From contig JALTJN010000433.1 in assembly GCA_027076405.1 (NCBI GenBank), positions 1 through 12,002 of the forward strand: a DNA stretch of 12,002 nucleotides, given 5' to 3'. Source of the stretch: Chromatiales bacterium. GTDB lineage: Bacteria > Pseudomonadota > Gammaproteobacteria > UBA6429. This document shows positions 1-6,753 of the stretch, piece after piece (the first letter of the stretch is position 1; every line of letters begins with the position of its first letter). The translations under genes were made by a program, and so were the position numbers. The notes beneath the pieces were generated by a model that did not search any database, was not told the origin of the DNA, and saw nothing but the letters and a program-made list of their open reading frames with translations.

Positions 1-952
1 TTTGCAGCTTTTTACGCAAACCCAGCGACTCTATCTCCGCGTCCTTAATGCGGTATTTCCCCTCATAAATCCGTTCGGACTCCGGGGGGGCGGCTTCGAC
101 TTCCGGCTCGCGCAACAGGGGCGCGGCAAAAAAGTTGAGCTGCGGTTCATCGGTTACCGGCTGCTTTTTAAAGATATAGACCAGCGACACCACCAGATAT
201 TCAAACAGGGCAAACAGGGCCACCGAACCGAACAAGATCAGCCGCGAATACTCCAGCACGCGGAAGGTAAAGACGAAAAAGGAGATAACGCCCATCTGTA
301 TCAGCGTGGATTTAACAAAGGGCCACAGAGTTTGCAGATAGTTGCGTCCGGACGGCACATGGAATTTATGTACCAAAATGCCGATGAATATCCAGATAAA
401 ATAGATGATTACAAAGACGGCCCGGTAGTCGTCGCTGAGTTCGATGGTGCCGCGCTTATAAAAATAGATGCCCAAAAAGGCGCCGGTAATCAGCAGGAAT
501 TCAAAAAAGAAAAAGTAAAAGGAAAAGTTGCTGACCGCGCTTTTCTCTTTTTTGAACATCCGGGGGAAGGCAAAACTGCCCGAGAGCACCACCAGTTCCA
601 AAAGGAAAAAGAGACCCACCGAACCGAAAATGATGAAGCGGGAGAGATCAAACCACTTCAGCGCGTAAAGAAAGATAGACAGAAAGCCGATCTGCAGCAG
701 GATGGAACGGATATAGGGCTTTAAATGATCGCTCAGATTTTGAGCCTTGTCACTTTTAAACTTGCGGCCCAAAAGCGTGGCCAGAAACCAGGCGCTTATA
801 TACAGGGGCAGGTAATCCAAAAAGCTTTGCTCAACATAAAGGTGACCACGCTTTGTGTAGTAGATTACAAAGAATGAACCCAATAACAGCACACCATCCA
901 GGGCTAAATTTAGCCAAAAGGTCAGCTTTTTGGAATTTAAGTGAAATGGCAT
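1..952 (-). CDS. Probable initiating polyprenyl-phosphate sugar transferase, N-terminal membrane part (partial, cut by left edge)
   Basis: The frame is open from an ATG at 952 to the window edge, giving 317 visible residues without a stop. The visible part is almost all membrane: hydrophobic stretches near residues 18-33, 47-62, 80-98, 106-128, 145-165, 178-195, 212-230 and 238-260. A charged, Pro/Glu-rich cytoplasmic-looking linker follows (about 262-300). The two halves are copies of each other at a constant offset of 132 residues (for example KRG at 34-36 and 166-168, and SR-x-I-x-FGSV at 104-112 and 236-244). In polysaccharide loci, a multi-helix N-terminal region followed by a soluble part is typical of WbaP/WcaJ-type phosphoglycosyl transferases, which load the first sugar phosphate on undecaprenyl phosphate at the inner membrane. 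The catalytic domain would lie outside the window, so this function is inferred from topology and context. The ATG is preceded by an A-rich leader with no clear Shine-Dalgarno sequence. An unrelated polytopic membrane protein remains possible. Confidence 0.62.
   Translation of the reverse strand, partial: MPFHLNSKKLTFWLNLALDGVLLLGSFFVIYYTKRGHLYVEQSFLDYLPLYISAWFLATLLGRKFKSDKAQNLSDHLKPYIRSILLQIGFLSIFLYALKWFDLSRFIIFGSVGLFFLLELVVLSGSFAFPRMFKKEKSAVSNFSFYFFFFEFLLITGAFLGIYFYKRGTIELSDDYRAVFVIIYFIWIFIGILVHKFHVPSGRNYLQTLWPFVKSTLIQMGVISFFVFTFRVLEYSRLILFGSVALFALFEYLVVSLVYIFKKQPVTDEPQLNFFAAPLLREPEVEAAPPESERIYEGKYRIKDAEIESLGLRKKLQ
747..763. repeat. 17-base direct repeat, copy inside the membrane transferase gene
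   Basis: The sequence ttgtcacttttaaactt is identical to 1141-1157. Here it lies within the coding region around residues 64-69 of the left-edge gene. The flanking bases on both sides differ from the other copy. Confidence 0.6.
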
Positions 953-984
953 AGTTTTTTATCGTTTAATGATTGCAGACAAAA

Positions 985-1013
985 ACAAGAAACAGGATTC
1001 CTATGTTTCTTGT
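985..1013 (-). terminator. Possible intrinsic terminator or attenuator before the last gene
   Basis: Two perfect 10-base arms (acaagaaaca at 985-994 and tgtttcttgt at 1004-1013) enclose a 9-base loop. Read on the minus strand, the second arm runs directly into a U-tract of five (985 down to 981). On the plus strand the hairpin is followed by cgttcttttt, so it could also stop transcription in that direction. Only three of ten pairs are G-C, which makes the stem weak for a terminator. It lies 32 bases upstream of the ATG at 952 and could therefore reduce read-through from the operon into the sugar transferase gene. Confidence 0.42.
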
Positions 1014-1035
1014 CGTTCTTTTTATTCGGCCATTC

Positions 1036-1061
1036 GGCGCATATATTAAGCTTATAGCGCC
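1036..1061. other. Hairpin with bulged A, T-tract on plus side
   Basis: GGCGC (1036-1040), a bulged A and TATA (1042-1045) pair with TATA (1053-1056) and GCGCC (1057-1061) around a 7-base loop. On the plus strand the stem is followed at once by atttttctt (1062-1070), as in an intrinsic terminator. No plus-strand gene is supported upstream, so its role may instead be in the minus-strand transcript, as a 3'-end processing or stability hairpin behind the GT26 gene. It is visible directly in the sequence; the function is not. Confidence 0.4.
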
Positions 1062-1140
1062 ATTTTTCTTAAAAACGGAGCTGTTCCGCACTCTGCTACC
1101 GTAATTTTAGAATTATCATTAAGCTGTTTTTTTATCTCAT

Positions 1141-1157
1141 TTGTCACTTTTAAACTT
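1141..1157. repeat. 17-base direct repeat, intergenic copy
   Basis: This is the second copy of ttgtcacttttaaactt, in the same orientation as 747-763 and 394 bases away. It lies directly beside the palindromic element at 1160-1199. Confidence 0.6.
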
Positions 1158-1159
1158 CG

Positions 1160-1199
1160 ACAGGCCTCAACATGCCCGGGGTAAAGCCCGGCGACCTGT
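1160..1199. repeat. Nested palindromic element (REP-like candidate)
   Basis: An outer pair ACAGG (1160-1164) / CCTGT (1195-1199) encloses an inner stem CCGGG (1176-1180) / CCCGG (1187-1191) with a six-base loop. The segment is markedly GC-rich within an otherwise AT-rich gap. The flanking phrase cttcgacagg is similar to a motif that recurs in intergenic palindromic repeats of many bacterial genomes. Only one copy is in the window, so its status as a dispersed repeat is a guess. Confidence 0.3.
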
Positions 1200-1243
1200 G
1201 TTTTACCGTTCCCTGAGCATAGACGACGGGAGCTTAACAAACG

Positions 1244-2008
1244 CTAACTCTTTTTAATCCCAAACTTTTCCTTAAAGATAAGCCACAGGAAATGTGAATT
1301 GCAAACCGCATAGCGTCCGGCAAGGCGGCGGGGGTCCTGTACCATGCGAACAAACCAGCGCAAACCCAGTTTCTTGGTCAGCGAATCCAGTTTCTTTTCA
1401 CCGGTAAACACCTCATAGCTTCCGCCCACCCCCATCATCACCGCCACGTTGAGTTCATCATAATAGCGGTCGATAAACTCTTCCTTACGCGGAGAGCCAA
1501 AGGCGATAAAGAGAATATCCGGTTTTACCTCCGCTATATGGCGAACAATATCTTCTTCATCCTTTATATCATAATACCCGTGTTGATAATAATGTTTTTT
1601 TATACCCGGAAAGTCCCTTTGGATACGTTCACGCACTTTATCCAACAGAGCTTCCGGGGAACCCAGAAAATAAAGTGAATAATTCTTTGTATCCGCTTCG
1701 CCGATCAAACGGATCATAAGTTCCATACCGGAAATATAGTTTATCCTGATACCATTAAGAAGTGACGAAGCCAGGGCTATACTTTGCCCATCAGGGATAA
1801 TACAATCGAAATGGGTAAACTTTTCCTTCAGGGCCTTGTTTTTTTCCCCCTGATGGAGTTTTAAGGTGTTAAGGGAAAGTATGGAAAAGGGCTGATGGTT
1901 TTTTATTTTATCATCAATATGTTTAACCAGCGTGTCCATCGTTTCCGAAAAGACATTATATCCCCAAAGAATATTCTTTTTATGCTCTGTCTCATTTTGT
2001 CCGCTCAT
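1244..2008 (-). CDS. WecG/TagA/CpsF family glycosyltransferase (GT26)
   Basis: The 254-residue product has the normal length and motif order of the GT26 family, which transfers a sugar (often ManNAc, ManNAcA or a related residue) onto a polyprenyl-diphosphate-linked sugar at the inner membrane face. Visible signatures are SLNTLKL near residue 45-51, PDGQS at 72-76 (N47, T48 and D73 match the catalytic Thr/Asp region known from TarA), LGSPE near 115-119, the nucleotide-sugar-binding stretch AFGSPRKEEFI at 169-179, and GVGGSYEVFTGE at 193-204. A basic C-terminal tail (LGLRWFVRM onward) is typical and probably membrane-associating. I place the start at ATG 2008, not at the TTG at 2011, because GGAG at 2017-2020 is spaced eight bases from it. 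It overlaps the end of the upstream gene by 17 bases. The donor sugar cannot be told from the sequence. Confidence 0.93.
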   Translation of the reverse strand: MSGQNETEHKKNILWGYNVFSETMDTLVKHIDDKIKNHQPFSILSLNTLKLHQGEKNKALKEKFTHFDCIIPDGQSIALASSLLNGIRINYISGMELMIRLIGEADTKNYSLYFLGSPEALLDKVRERIQRDFPGIKKHYYQHGYYDIKDEEDIVRHIAEVKPDILFIAFGSPRKEEFIDRYYDELNVAVMMGVGGSYEVFTGEKKLDSLTKKLGLRWFVRMVQDPRRLAGRYAVCNSHFLWLIFKEKFGIKKS

Positions 2009-3140
2009 CAAAGAGTCTCCATGATAAATAGCTTAACGCGGCAAACATCCAGGCATTTGACCAACGCATATAGGAAATTTTATTTTTGTAATATTTATAT
2101 TGGCGGAAATAAAAATAACCCTCGGCGGCCTGCATTTCCCTTATGGCATAGCCGGCGACCTCCAGAGCGCGATCCAGATAATCAAAACGGCTCAGGGTTA
2201 AAATGGACTGGGCGACGCCGGTCGCATCTATGGGATATATTCTGTCACTTCGGAATTTAGGTATAACGCCTTTGTAAAAAAAAGTATCATAATAGTATTG
2301 CAATCCCCGGCGCAGGCTTTCCGTCACGGAATCATCCTTTGTCAGCGACCGGTATTCATGCAGACAGTCCAGAATATAGCCTGTATGATAATTATCTACC
2401 CAGGTACGGGCGTCTCCGCGGGCATAAGCCCAGGCGCCCTTTTGATCCTGATGCCGGACAACAAAAGCCACCGCCCGCTCCGCCAGCTCCACAAAAGCTT
2501 TTTCACCTGTAAGGGCATAAGCCTGGCTCAGCAAGCGGACTGCTTTCATGGAGGCATTATAAACCTGCTGGCGATCCCGCGGCGAATATGAAAAGCACAG
2601 CGTATTATCCACCGTTGAACGATTCAGGTCTTTTTGTACAAAATTCACGGCATCGATAAGCATCTCCCCGGCTTCAGGGATTTCCAGAATGCGCCGCGCT
2701 TCAAAAAGAGCATGTGTGATAACACCGGTGGCGACAATGTTGGGACTGTAGGCTTCGATCGTTGTATAGCGGGCCGCCCAGTGAAAATCATAGCCCCAAC
2801 AGGTGCCGTGATAACCGGAGGAGCGCAGCCGGCTTAAATCCGTCAATAGCCGGTTAATGATCGCATCATGTTTTTTTTCGGCCGTTTCGGCAAAACGATA
2901 GGCATAGCCCTGCAGGCAAAGGCCGAGAGTGACAGGGTTGTAGCCTTTTTTTACCCTGAACAGCGGACGGACGTTGACGGGCGAGCGCCGGCCCAGTTGT
3001 TGTATTACAAATTTCAGCTTATGGGGAAAGCCGGAAAAAAGCGGTGATTCCAGCAAATCATACGGATCATAGCCCTGAAAGTTGTTCCGCCGGATATATT
3101 GTTCCAGGCGGTCGATGCTTTGATGCAGTTGTTCAACCAT
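1992..3140 (-). CDS. Alpha/alpha-toroid-like protein of polysaccharide loci, function unproven
   Basis: This 382-residue protein has no signal peptide or membrane segment. It is made of repeated helical units whose spacing suggests an (alpha/alpha) toroid, the fold of many polysaccharide lyases, glycoside hydrolases, sugar epimerases and the glucuronyl C5-epimerase C-terminal domain. Aromatic and polar motifs recur at helix ends: CWGYDFHWAARY (114-125), YNASMKAVRLL (194-204), GAWAYA (235-240), WVDNYHTGYILDCL (247-260), YPIDATGVAQSILTL (302-316) and MRWSNAWMFAALSY (358-371). From memory, relatives in exopolysaccharide clusters sit beside the same two-domain oxidoreductase and are often annotated, doubtfully, as delta-aminolevulinic acid dehydratase. 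I see no support for that enzyme. The ATG overlaps the upstream TAA (TAATG), indicating translational coupling. A role in epimerising, cleaving or otherwise modifying the polymer or a lipid-linked intermediate is inference. Confidence 0.7.
   Translation of the reverse strand: MVEQLHQSIDRLEQYIRRNNFQGYDPYDLLESPLFSGFPHKLKFVIQQLGRRSPVNVRPLFRVKKGYNPVTLGLCLQGYAYRFAETAEKKHDAIINRLLTDLSRLRSSGYHGTCWGYDFHWAARYTTIEAYSPNIVATGVITHALFEARRILEIPEAGEMLIDAVNFVQKDLNRSTVDNTLCFSYSPRDRQQVYNASMKAVRLLSQAYALTGEKAFVELAERAVAFVVRHQDQKGAWAYARGDARTWVDNYHTGYILDCLHEYRSLTKDDSVTESLRRGLQYYYDTFFYKGVIPKFRSDRIYPIDATGVAQSILTLSRFDYLDRALEVAGYAIREMQAAEGYFYFRQYKYYKNKISYMRWSNAWMFAALSYLSWRLFDERTK
2017..2020 (-). promoter_or_regulatory. 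Ribosome binding site of the GT26 gene
   Basis: GGAG on the minus strand lies eight bases before ATG 2008, inside the coding end of the upstream gene. It favours ATG 2008 over the adjacent TTG at 2011 and implies coupled translation. Confidence 0.6.
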
Positions 3141-5266
3141 TAAAAAAGCGCTATGGTTTTTCCACTTTGAATGGATTCAATTATTTTGAAGGGCAGCAGG
3201 CTGGAGATATAAATATCCTCAAAGGGAATAGGCGCCTCCGCTCCTTCGCGGACGGCCTTCATGAAGGCCTCAACTTCCCGGCTGTGTCCCTTGTCCTGCG
3301 CGGAAGTGAAACTCTTTTTACCCGAGGTATGAATTTCCAGTTTCTTAAAATCCTTTAACACGGCCGTAACCCCGTTGCCGTAAACTTCCATATATTCCTT
3401 ATCCAGAGATTTACTCCCATTGGCGAAATAAGAGATGGAAGCCACGGAACCGTTTTCAAAATTCAGATTAATGACCAGGGTATCCCAAATTTCCTGACGG
3501 GCGTCCAGAGCATGGGCGCTGACGGAAAGGGGGCGGCTGCCGGCCACAAACATACATAAATCAACAAAATGACATACTTCGCCGATAATACGTCCCCCAC
3601 CCACCTGCGGGTCCTGTGTCCAATGATCCCGGGGAATAGGCCCCACATTGATCCGGTACAACATGGACTTGGCCGCTCCCGGCTCAAAATGTGTCATCAT
3701 TTTAACGATCAGCGGAGCAAAGCGACGGTTAAAGCCTACCATCAACCGGCTGTTATGTTTTTCGTATTCGGCCTTTATCTGGTCCAGTTCATTTATGTGA
3801 AGGGCCAACGGTTTTTCCACAAATACATTCTTATCGTTTTTCAGGGCTTTTAAAACGTAAGAGGCGTGTGTGTTATGCCGGGTGGCTATAAAGACCGTGT
3901 TAATTTCCTTATGGTTCAGCACGGTTGAGGCTTCGCCGGTGGCGGTTTCAAAACCATATTTTTGCGCTATATTTGTGGCGTTATTCCCGGTTGCCGTGGC
4001 CACGGCCACCATACGGGCGGATTTAACCACATTGGGCAGCAAGGATTTTTGGGCAAAGGAACCGGCGCCGATAAACCCCACGGCCGGCGCTTCCCCGTTT
4101 TTATTTTGAATCGTTTTAAAATGTATATCCGGCGATAAATCTTTTGCCGTGTCGTATTGCAGCGCCATGCCGATAAACGGTTCCGTTTTGTGCATGATGA
4201 TTTCATAGGCGTCCAGGGCTTTTTCAAAGGGAAAGGTATGGCTGAGCAGGGCTTCTATGTTAAGCTTCCCCGCGGCCAACAGCTCCAGATAGGCCTGCAT
4301 ATTGCGGTTTTCCGTCCAGCGTACATAACCGATGGGATAATCCAGCCCCTTTTCCTCGTAGTTATCATCATAGCGGCCCGGGCCATAGGAAGCGGACATA
4401 CGCAGTTCCAGTTCCTTTTTATAATAATTGGGACGGCTAAAACCGGTAGGCACGGCGCCGACGATGATCACCTTACCCTTTTTGCGGCAGAGTTTTCCGG
4501 CCAGTTCCACCGGGTCGGTGCTGGAGGTACCGGCGGTAATAATCACGGCATCCACGCCATAGCCCCGGGATTCTTCAAGAATAAGCTGTTCCAGTCCCGG
4601 ATTGGAACGGTTATACGCCTGAACGGCGCCGGATATACGCGCCAGTTCCACTGCTTTGTCGTCAATATCGATGCCCAGGGCGCGAACGCCGGCAGCGGCC
4701 AATAACTGAATGGTAAGCTGACCAATCAGCCCCAGGCCAATTACAACCACAATCTCCCCCAATCTTACATCGGCCTGGCGGATACCCTGCATGGCAATGG
4801 AGGAAACGGTAGTAAATGCGGCATGGGCCATATTTACCTTTTGCGGTACCTTTACGCAAAGATTCACCGGCACGGCGACCACTTCTCCGTGAAGGGCGCT
4901 GGTACCACCGCAGGCCACGCGATCACCGGCACGAAAGGAGGTAACCCCTTCGCCCACGGCCATCACTTCCCCCGCGCAGCTATAGCCCAGGGGCGAGGGA
5001 AAGTCCAGTTTATTCATCACCTTTTTATAGGTGGCTTCCAGCCCTTCGGTTTTTACCGACTCCACAACCTGTTTTACCTGATCCGGTTTTTTTTTAGCTT
5101 TTTGCAGCAGCGAGGCGCGGGCTGTTTTAACCTTGCTGCCTTCCGTTCCGGCGCTGATCAGAGAAAAATGATTTCTTACCAGAACATAACCTTTATGAAG
5201 CGCGGGCAGAGGCACTTCCAACAGTTCCATTTTACCGGTTTTTAAATTTTGCACAAGTTGTTTCAT
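3140..5266 (-). CDS. Two-domain oxidoreductase: alcohol-dehydrogenase-like domain fused to Gfo/Idh/MocA domain
   Basis: The 708-residue product joins two NAD(P)-binding enzymes. Residues 1-370 form a medium-chain dehydrogenase: GYSCAGEV (94-101), GDRVACGG (114-121), the Rossmann motif GLGLIG (177-182) with D200 and D202 at the end of the following strand, and a conserved tail around SASYGPGRYDDNYEE (291-305). Residues 394-708 are Gfo/Idh/MocA: GFIGAGSFA (397-405), EKP (484-486), GFNRRFAP (511-518) and GGGRIIGEVCHFVDL (556-570), with H566 and D569 in the usual catalytic positions. The first half lacks the usual catalytic cysteine (SAGTEGSK replaces the CGSD-type motif) and the four-cysteine structural zinc lobe. 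Such fusions are known companions of capsule and exopolysaccharide clusters. The likely role is oxidation or reduction of a nucleotide sugar or lipid-linked sugar in the cytoplasm, substrate unknown. An AGGAG at 5279-5283 precedes the ATG by 12 bases and overlaps the upstream gene's stop. Confidence 0.93.
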   Translation of the reverse strand: MKQLVQNLKTGKMELLEVPLPALHKGYVLVRNHFSLISAGTEGSKVKTARASLLQKAKKKPDQVKQVVESVKTEGLEATYKKVMNKLDFPSPLGYSCAGEVMAVGEGVTSFRAGDRVACGGTSALHGEVVAVPVNLCVKVPQKVNMAHAAFTTVSSIAMQGIRQADVRLGEIVVVIGLGLIGQLTIQLLAAAGVRALGIDIDDKAVELARISGAVQAYNRSNPGLEQLILEESRGYGVDAVIITAGTSSTDPVELAGKLCRKKGKVIIVGAVPTGFSRPNYYKKELELRMSASYGPGRYDDNYEEKGLDYPIGYVRWTENRNMQAYLELLAAGKLNIEALLSHTFPFEKALDAYEIIMHKTEPFIGMALQYDTAKDLSPDIHFKTIQNKNGEAPAVGFIGAGSFAQKSLLPNVVKSARMVAVATATGNNATNIAQKYGFETATGEASTVLNHKEINTVFIATRHNTHASYVLKALKNDKNVFVEKPLALHINELDQIKAEYEKHNSRLMVGFNRRFAPLIVKMMTHFEPGAAKSMLYRINVGPIPRDHWTQDPQVGGGRIIGEVCHFVDLCMFVAGSRPLSVSAHALDARQEIWDTLVINLNFENGSVASISYFANGSKSLDKEYMEVYGNGVTAVLKDFKKLEIHTSGKKSFTSAQDKGHSREVEAFMKAVREGAEAPIPFEDIYISSLLPFKIIESIQSGKTIALF

Positions 5267-5278
5267 GGTTAATATGTT

Positions 5279-5283
5279 CTCCT
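5279..5283 (-). promoter_or_regulatory. Ribosome binding site of the two-domain oxidoreductase gene
   Basis: AGGAG on the minus strand overlaps the TAG stop (5284-5282) of the CapK-like gene. Its 12-base spacing to ATG 5266 is somewhat long. It supports that start and close coupling of the two genes. Confidence 0.5.
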
Positions 5284-6700
5284 AAACCGTATCATTATAT
5301 AATTCCCTTTTATCCAGTTCTGAAACTATAAACTTAAATTTACCATTTTTCGTGCGCTTTATTTCAGACACATAATTTATTTTTATTTTTATCTCCCGGC
5401 CCAATCGGTTTCTCGCTTCCTCCAGAATTTCAGCTTCCTCTTTTTTATCATAGTCATCCGATATTACCATTCTTATTTCAATGCTGTCCGGGGTCTTTTG
5501 TATAATTTGAGCTTCGCTCACAGCCAGGCTATCCTTAAAAATATGATCCAAACGTCCAACCCAACGTCCATCAGGGGTAATGATATAATCTTCCGAGCGC
5601 CCTAATACTTCATCAACAAGGATGCCTCCTCTTCCGCATTTGCATGTTTCTTCCCTGGATAGTTTTACCACATCACCCACATCATAGCGAATAAACGGTA
5701 AAGCATAATTTCCAAAAGATGTACAAACAACCTTTCCTTCTTCACCCGCTCCGGCTGCCGAACCGTCTTCCCTGATTATTTCCACATAGCTGTGCTCCAT
5801 CTTCAGGTGCATCTTACCCTGTTCACACTCCACAATATTCACACACATTTCAGAGGTACCATACCAATTATACACTTTACAATTAAAAGATTCTTCTATT
5901 ACCTGGCGTTGATAAGCCAACAGTGTTTCCGATGCCGTATAGACAGCCCTGGGTGAAACTTTATAGGACGAGTGCTTGTGCGCCAGGGCCAACAGGTATA
6001 TGGAGGAAGGATATCCTTTAATAATTGCCGGTGCATACTTAGAAATTTCTCTTATATAGTATTCCAGATTTTCCCGGGTTAAATGGTAGGATGATAAAAT
6101 TAACCATTTATTGTATAAATCATATGTCCAGAATGGAGGTTTGTTACGATTTATTTCCGTCACGGGATGACCCGCGCAAACAGCAACCTTTTCTCCGGCA
6201 TTTACCCCACTCCAACTATAGTGTAAATGCCTGAAGGCATGTTCTCTTTGAAAGGCTTCCACGCTTAAAGGAAAAACAAGAGCCTGACCGGTAGTACCGC
6301 TTGTATGCGCCCATCTCACATTTTTACGATTATTTAAGCCTGATAAAAAGGAATCCGTATCTTTTCTTATATCGCTTTTTTTCAATAAAGGTAAGTTACG
6401 GAGTTCATCCAAACTTGATATCTTGTCAGGATTAAAGTTTTTTTCCTTAAACAGATGATTATAGTACGCTGTATTTTCGCGGGCGTGGATCAGGAACTTT
6501 TTTGTGCGAACAAGCTGAAACTCTCTCAGGCGGTCATTATCAAACCATTGGCTTTCCTTTAGCAAAGTCATCCATGATTTATAGTATACACCATATCTTT
6601 CACGTGCCTGTTTTAATCCGTAGAGGGAGCTTAAAACTTTTTTAATTGAATATGGTGCGGAAAAATATAACTTTTGCTGTATGCTTTTTTCAGAAGACAT
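5282..6700 (-). CDS. CapK / phenylacetate-CoA-ligase-like adenylate-forming enzyme
   Basis: The 472-residue product belongs to the adenylate-forming (ANL) superfamily, CapK branch. The ATP-binding P-loop TSGTTGQ is at 133-139, the second core motif YGTSE at 280-284, and RYDVGD at 338-343. The pair C353/C355 in CKCGR follows, and the C-terminal subdomain ends with KRTKNGKFKFI (448-458), in which K454 is the expected catalytic lysine. All key parts are present, so the enzyme looks active. Relatives activate a carboxylic acid as acyl-adenylate and often pass it to CoA. In polysaccharide loci this family is thought to prepare an acyl or amino-acid substituent for the glycan, but the true substrate is unknown. 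The gene lies 53 bases after the DUF362 gene and 15 before the oxidoreductase gene. The start is supported by the family-like N-terminus and only a weak AGCAGG upstream. Confidence 0.9.
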   Translation of the reverse strand: MSSEKSIQQKLYFSAPYSIKKVLSSLYGLKQARERYGVYYKSWMTLLKESQWFDNDRLREFQLVRTKKFLIHARENTAYYNHLFKEKNFNPDKISSLDELRNLPLLKKSDIRKDTDSFLSGLNNRKNVRWAHTSGTTGQALVFPLSVEAFQREHAFRHLHYSWSGVNAGEKVAVCAGHPVTEINRNKPPFWTYDLYNKWLILSSYHLTRENLEYYIREISKYAPAIIKGYPSSIYLLALAHKHSSYKVSPRAVYTASETLLAYQRQVIEESFNCKVYNWYGTSEMCVNIVECEQGKMHLKMEHSYVEIIREDGSAAGAGEEGKVVCTSFGNYALPFIRYDVGDVVKLSREETCKCGRGGILVDEVLGRSEDYIITPDGRWVGRLDHIFKDSLAVSEAQIIQKTPDSIEIRMVISDDYDKKEEAEILEEARNRLGREIKIKINYVSEIKRTKNGKFKFIVSELDKRELYNDTV

Positions 6701-6753
6701 GTGAATAATAAACCTGCTGATAATTCGGGATTAAGCGTAAAATAAAATGGTCA

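Larger units (their letters stand above)
953..1243. other. Intergenic region with hairpins, no supported gene
   Basis: This is the only long non-coding stretch, between the stop of the GT26 gene and the start of the membrane transferase. It contains a hairpin with a minus-strand U-tract (985-1013), a second hairpin (1036-1061), a nested palindrome (1160-1199) and one copy of a 17-base direct repeat (1141-1157). A 62-codon frame on the minus strand (1240-1052) begins only with TTG, resembles nothing I know and ends inside a hairpin, so I do not call it a gene. I see no convincing sigma-70 promoter for the downstream gene, although one could be hidden in the AT-rich 953-984 segment. Confidence 0.6.

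Noticed and set aside
2..724. Long plus-strand open frame of 240 codons
   Set aside because: It is antisense to the membrane transferase gene. Its product is rich in Gln, His, Lys and Asp with no domain pattern, whereas the minus frame gives clean membrane helices and an internal repeat.
953..1000. Sigma-70 or Bacteroidetes-type promoter for the last gene
   Set aside because: TTGTTT on the minus strand near 985-990 could serve as a -35, but no convincing -10 lies at the right spacing and no clear TAnnTTTG is present.
1052..1240. 62-codon minus-strand frame after the GT26 gene
   Set aside because: It has only a TTG start, no ribosome binding site, no recognisable motif, covers a palindrome and ends within a hairpin. 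It is described as part of the intergenic region instead.
1895..2260. Plus-strand frame of 121 codons across the GT26/toroid junction
   Set aside because: It overlaps two well-supported minus-strand genes, has irregular composition and no motif.
1992..3140. Delta-aminolevulinic acid dehydratase
   Set aside because: Similar proteins carry this label, but there is no sign of the TIM-barrel lysines or metal-binding cysteines of that enzyme, and the helical repeat pattern does not fit.
4157..5245. Plus-strand frames of 182 and 140 codons
   Set aside because: They are antisense to the oxidoreductase, which has unmistakable domain motifs in its own frame, and they show no family resemblance or ribosome binding site.
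3140..5266. Reading the oxidoreductase as two separate genes
   Set aside because: The frame is continuous through the linker (about residues 371-393) with no stop or frameshift, and this fusion is a known architecture.
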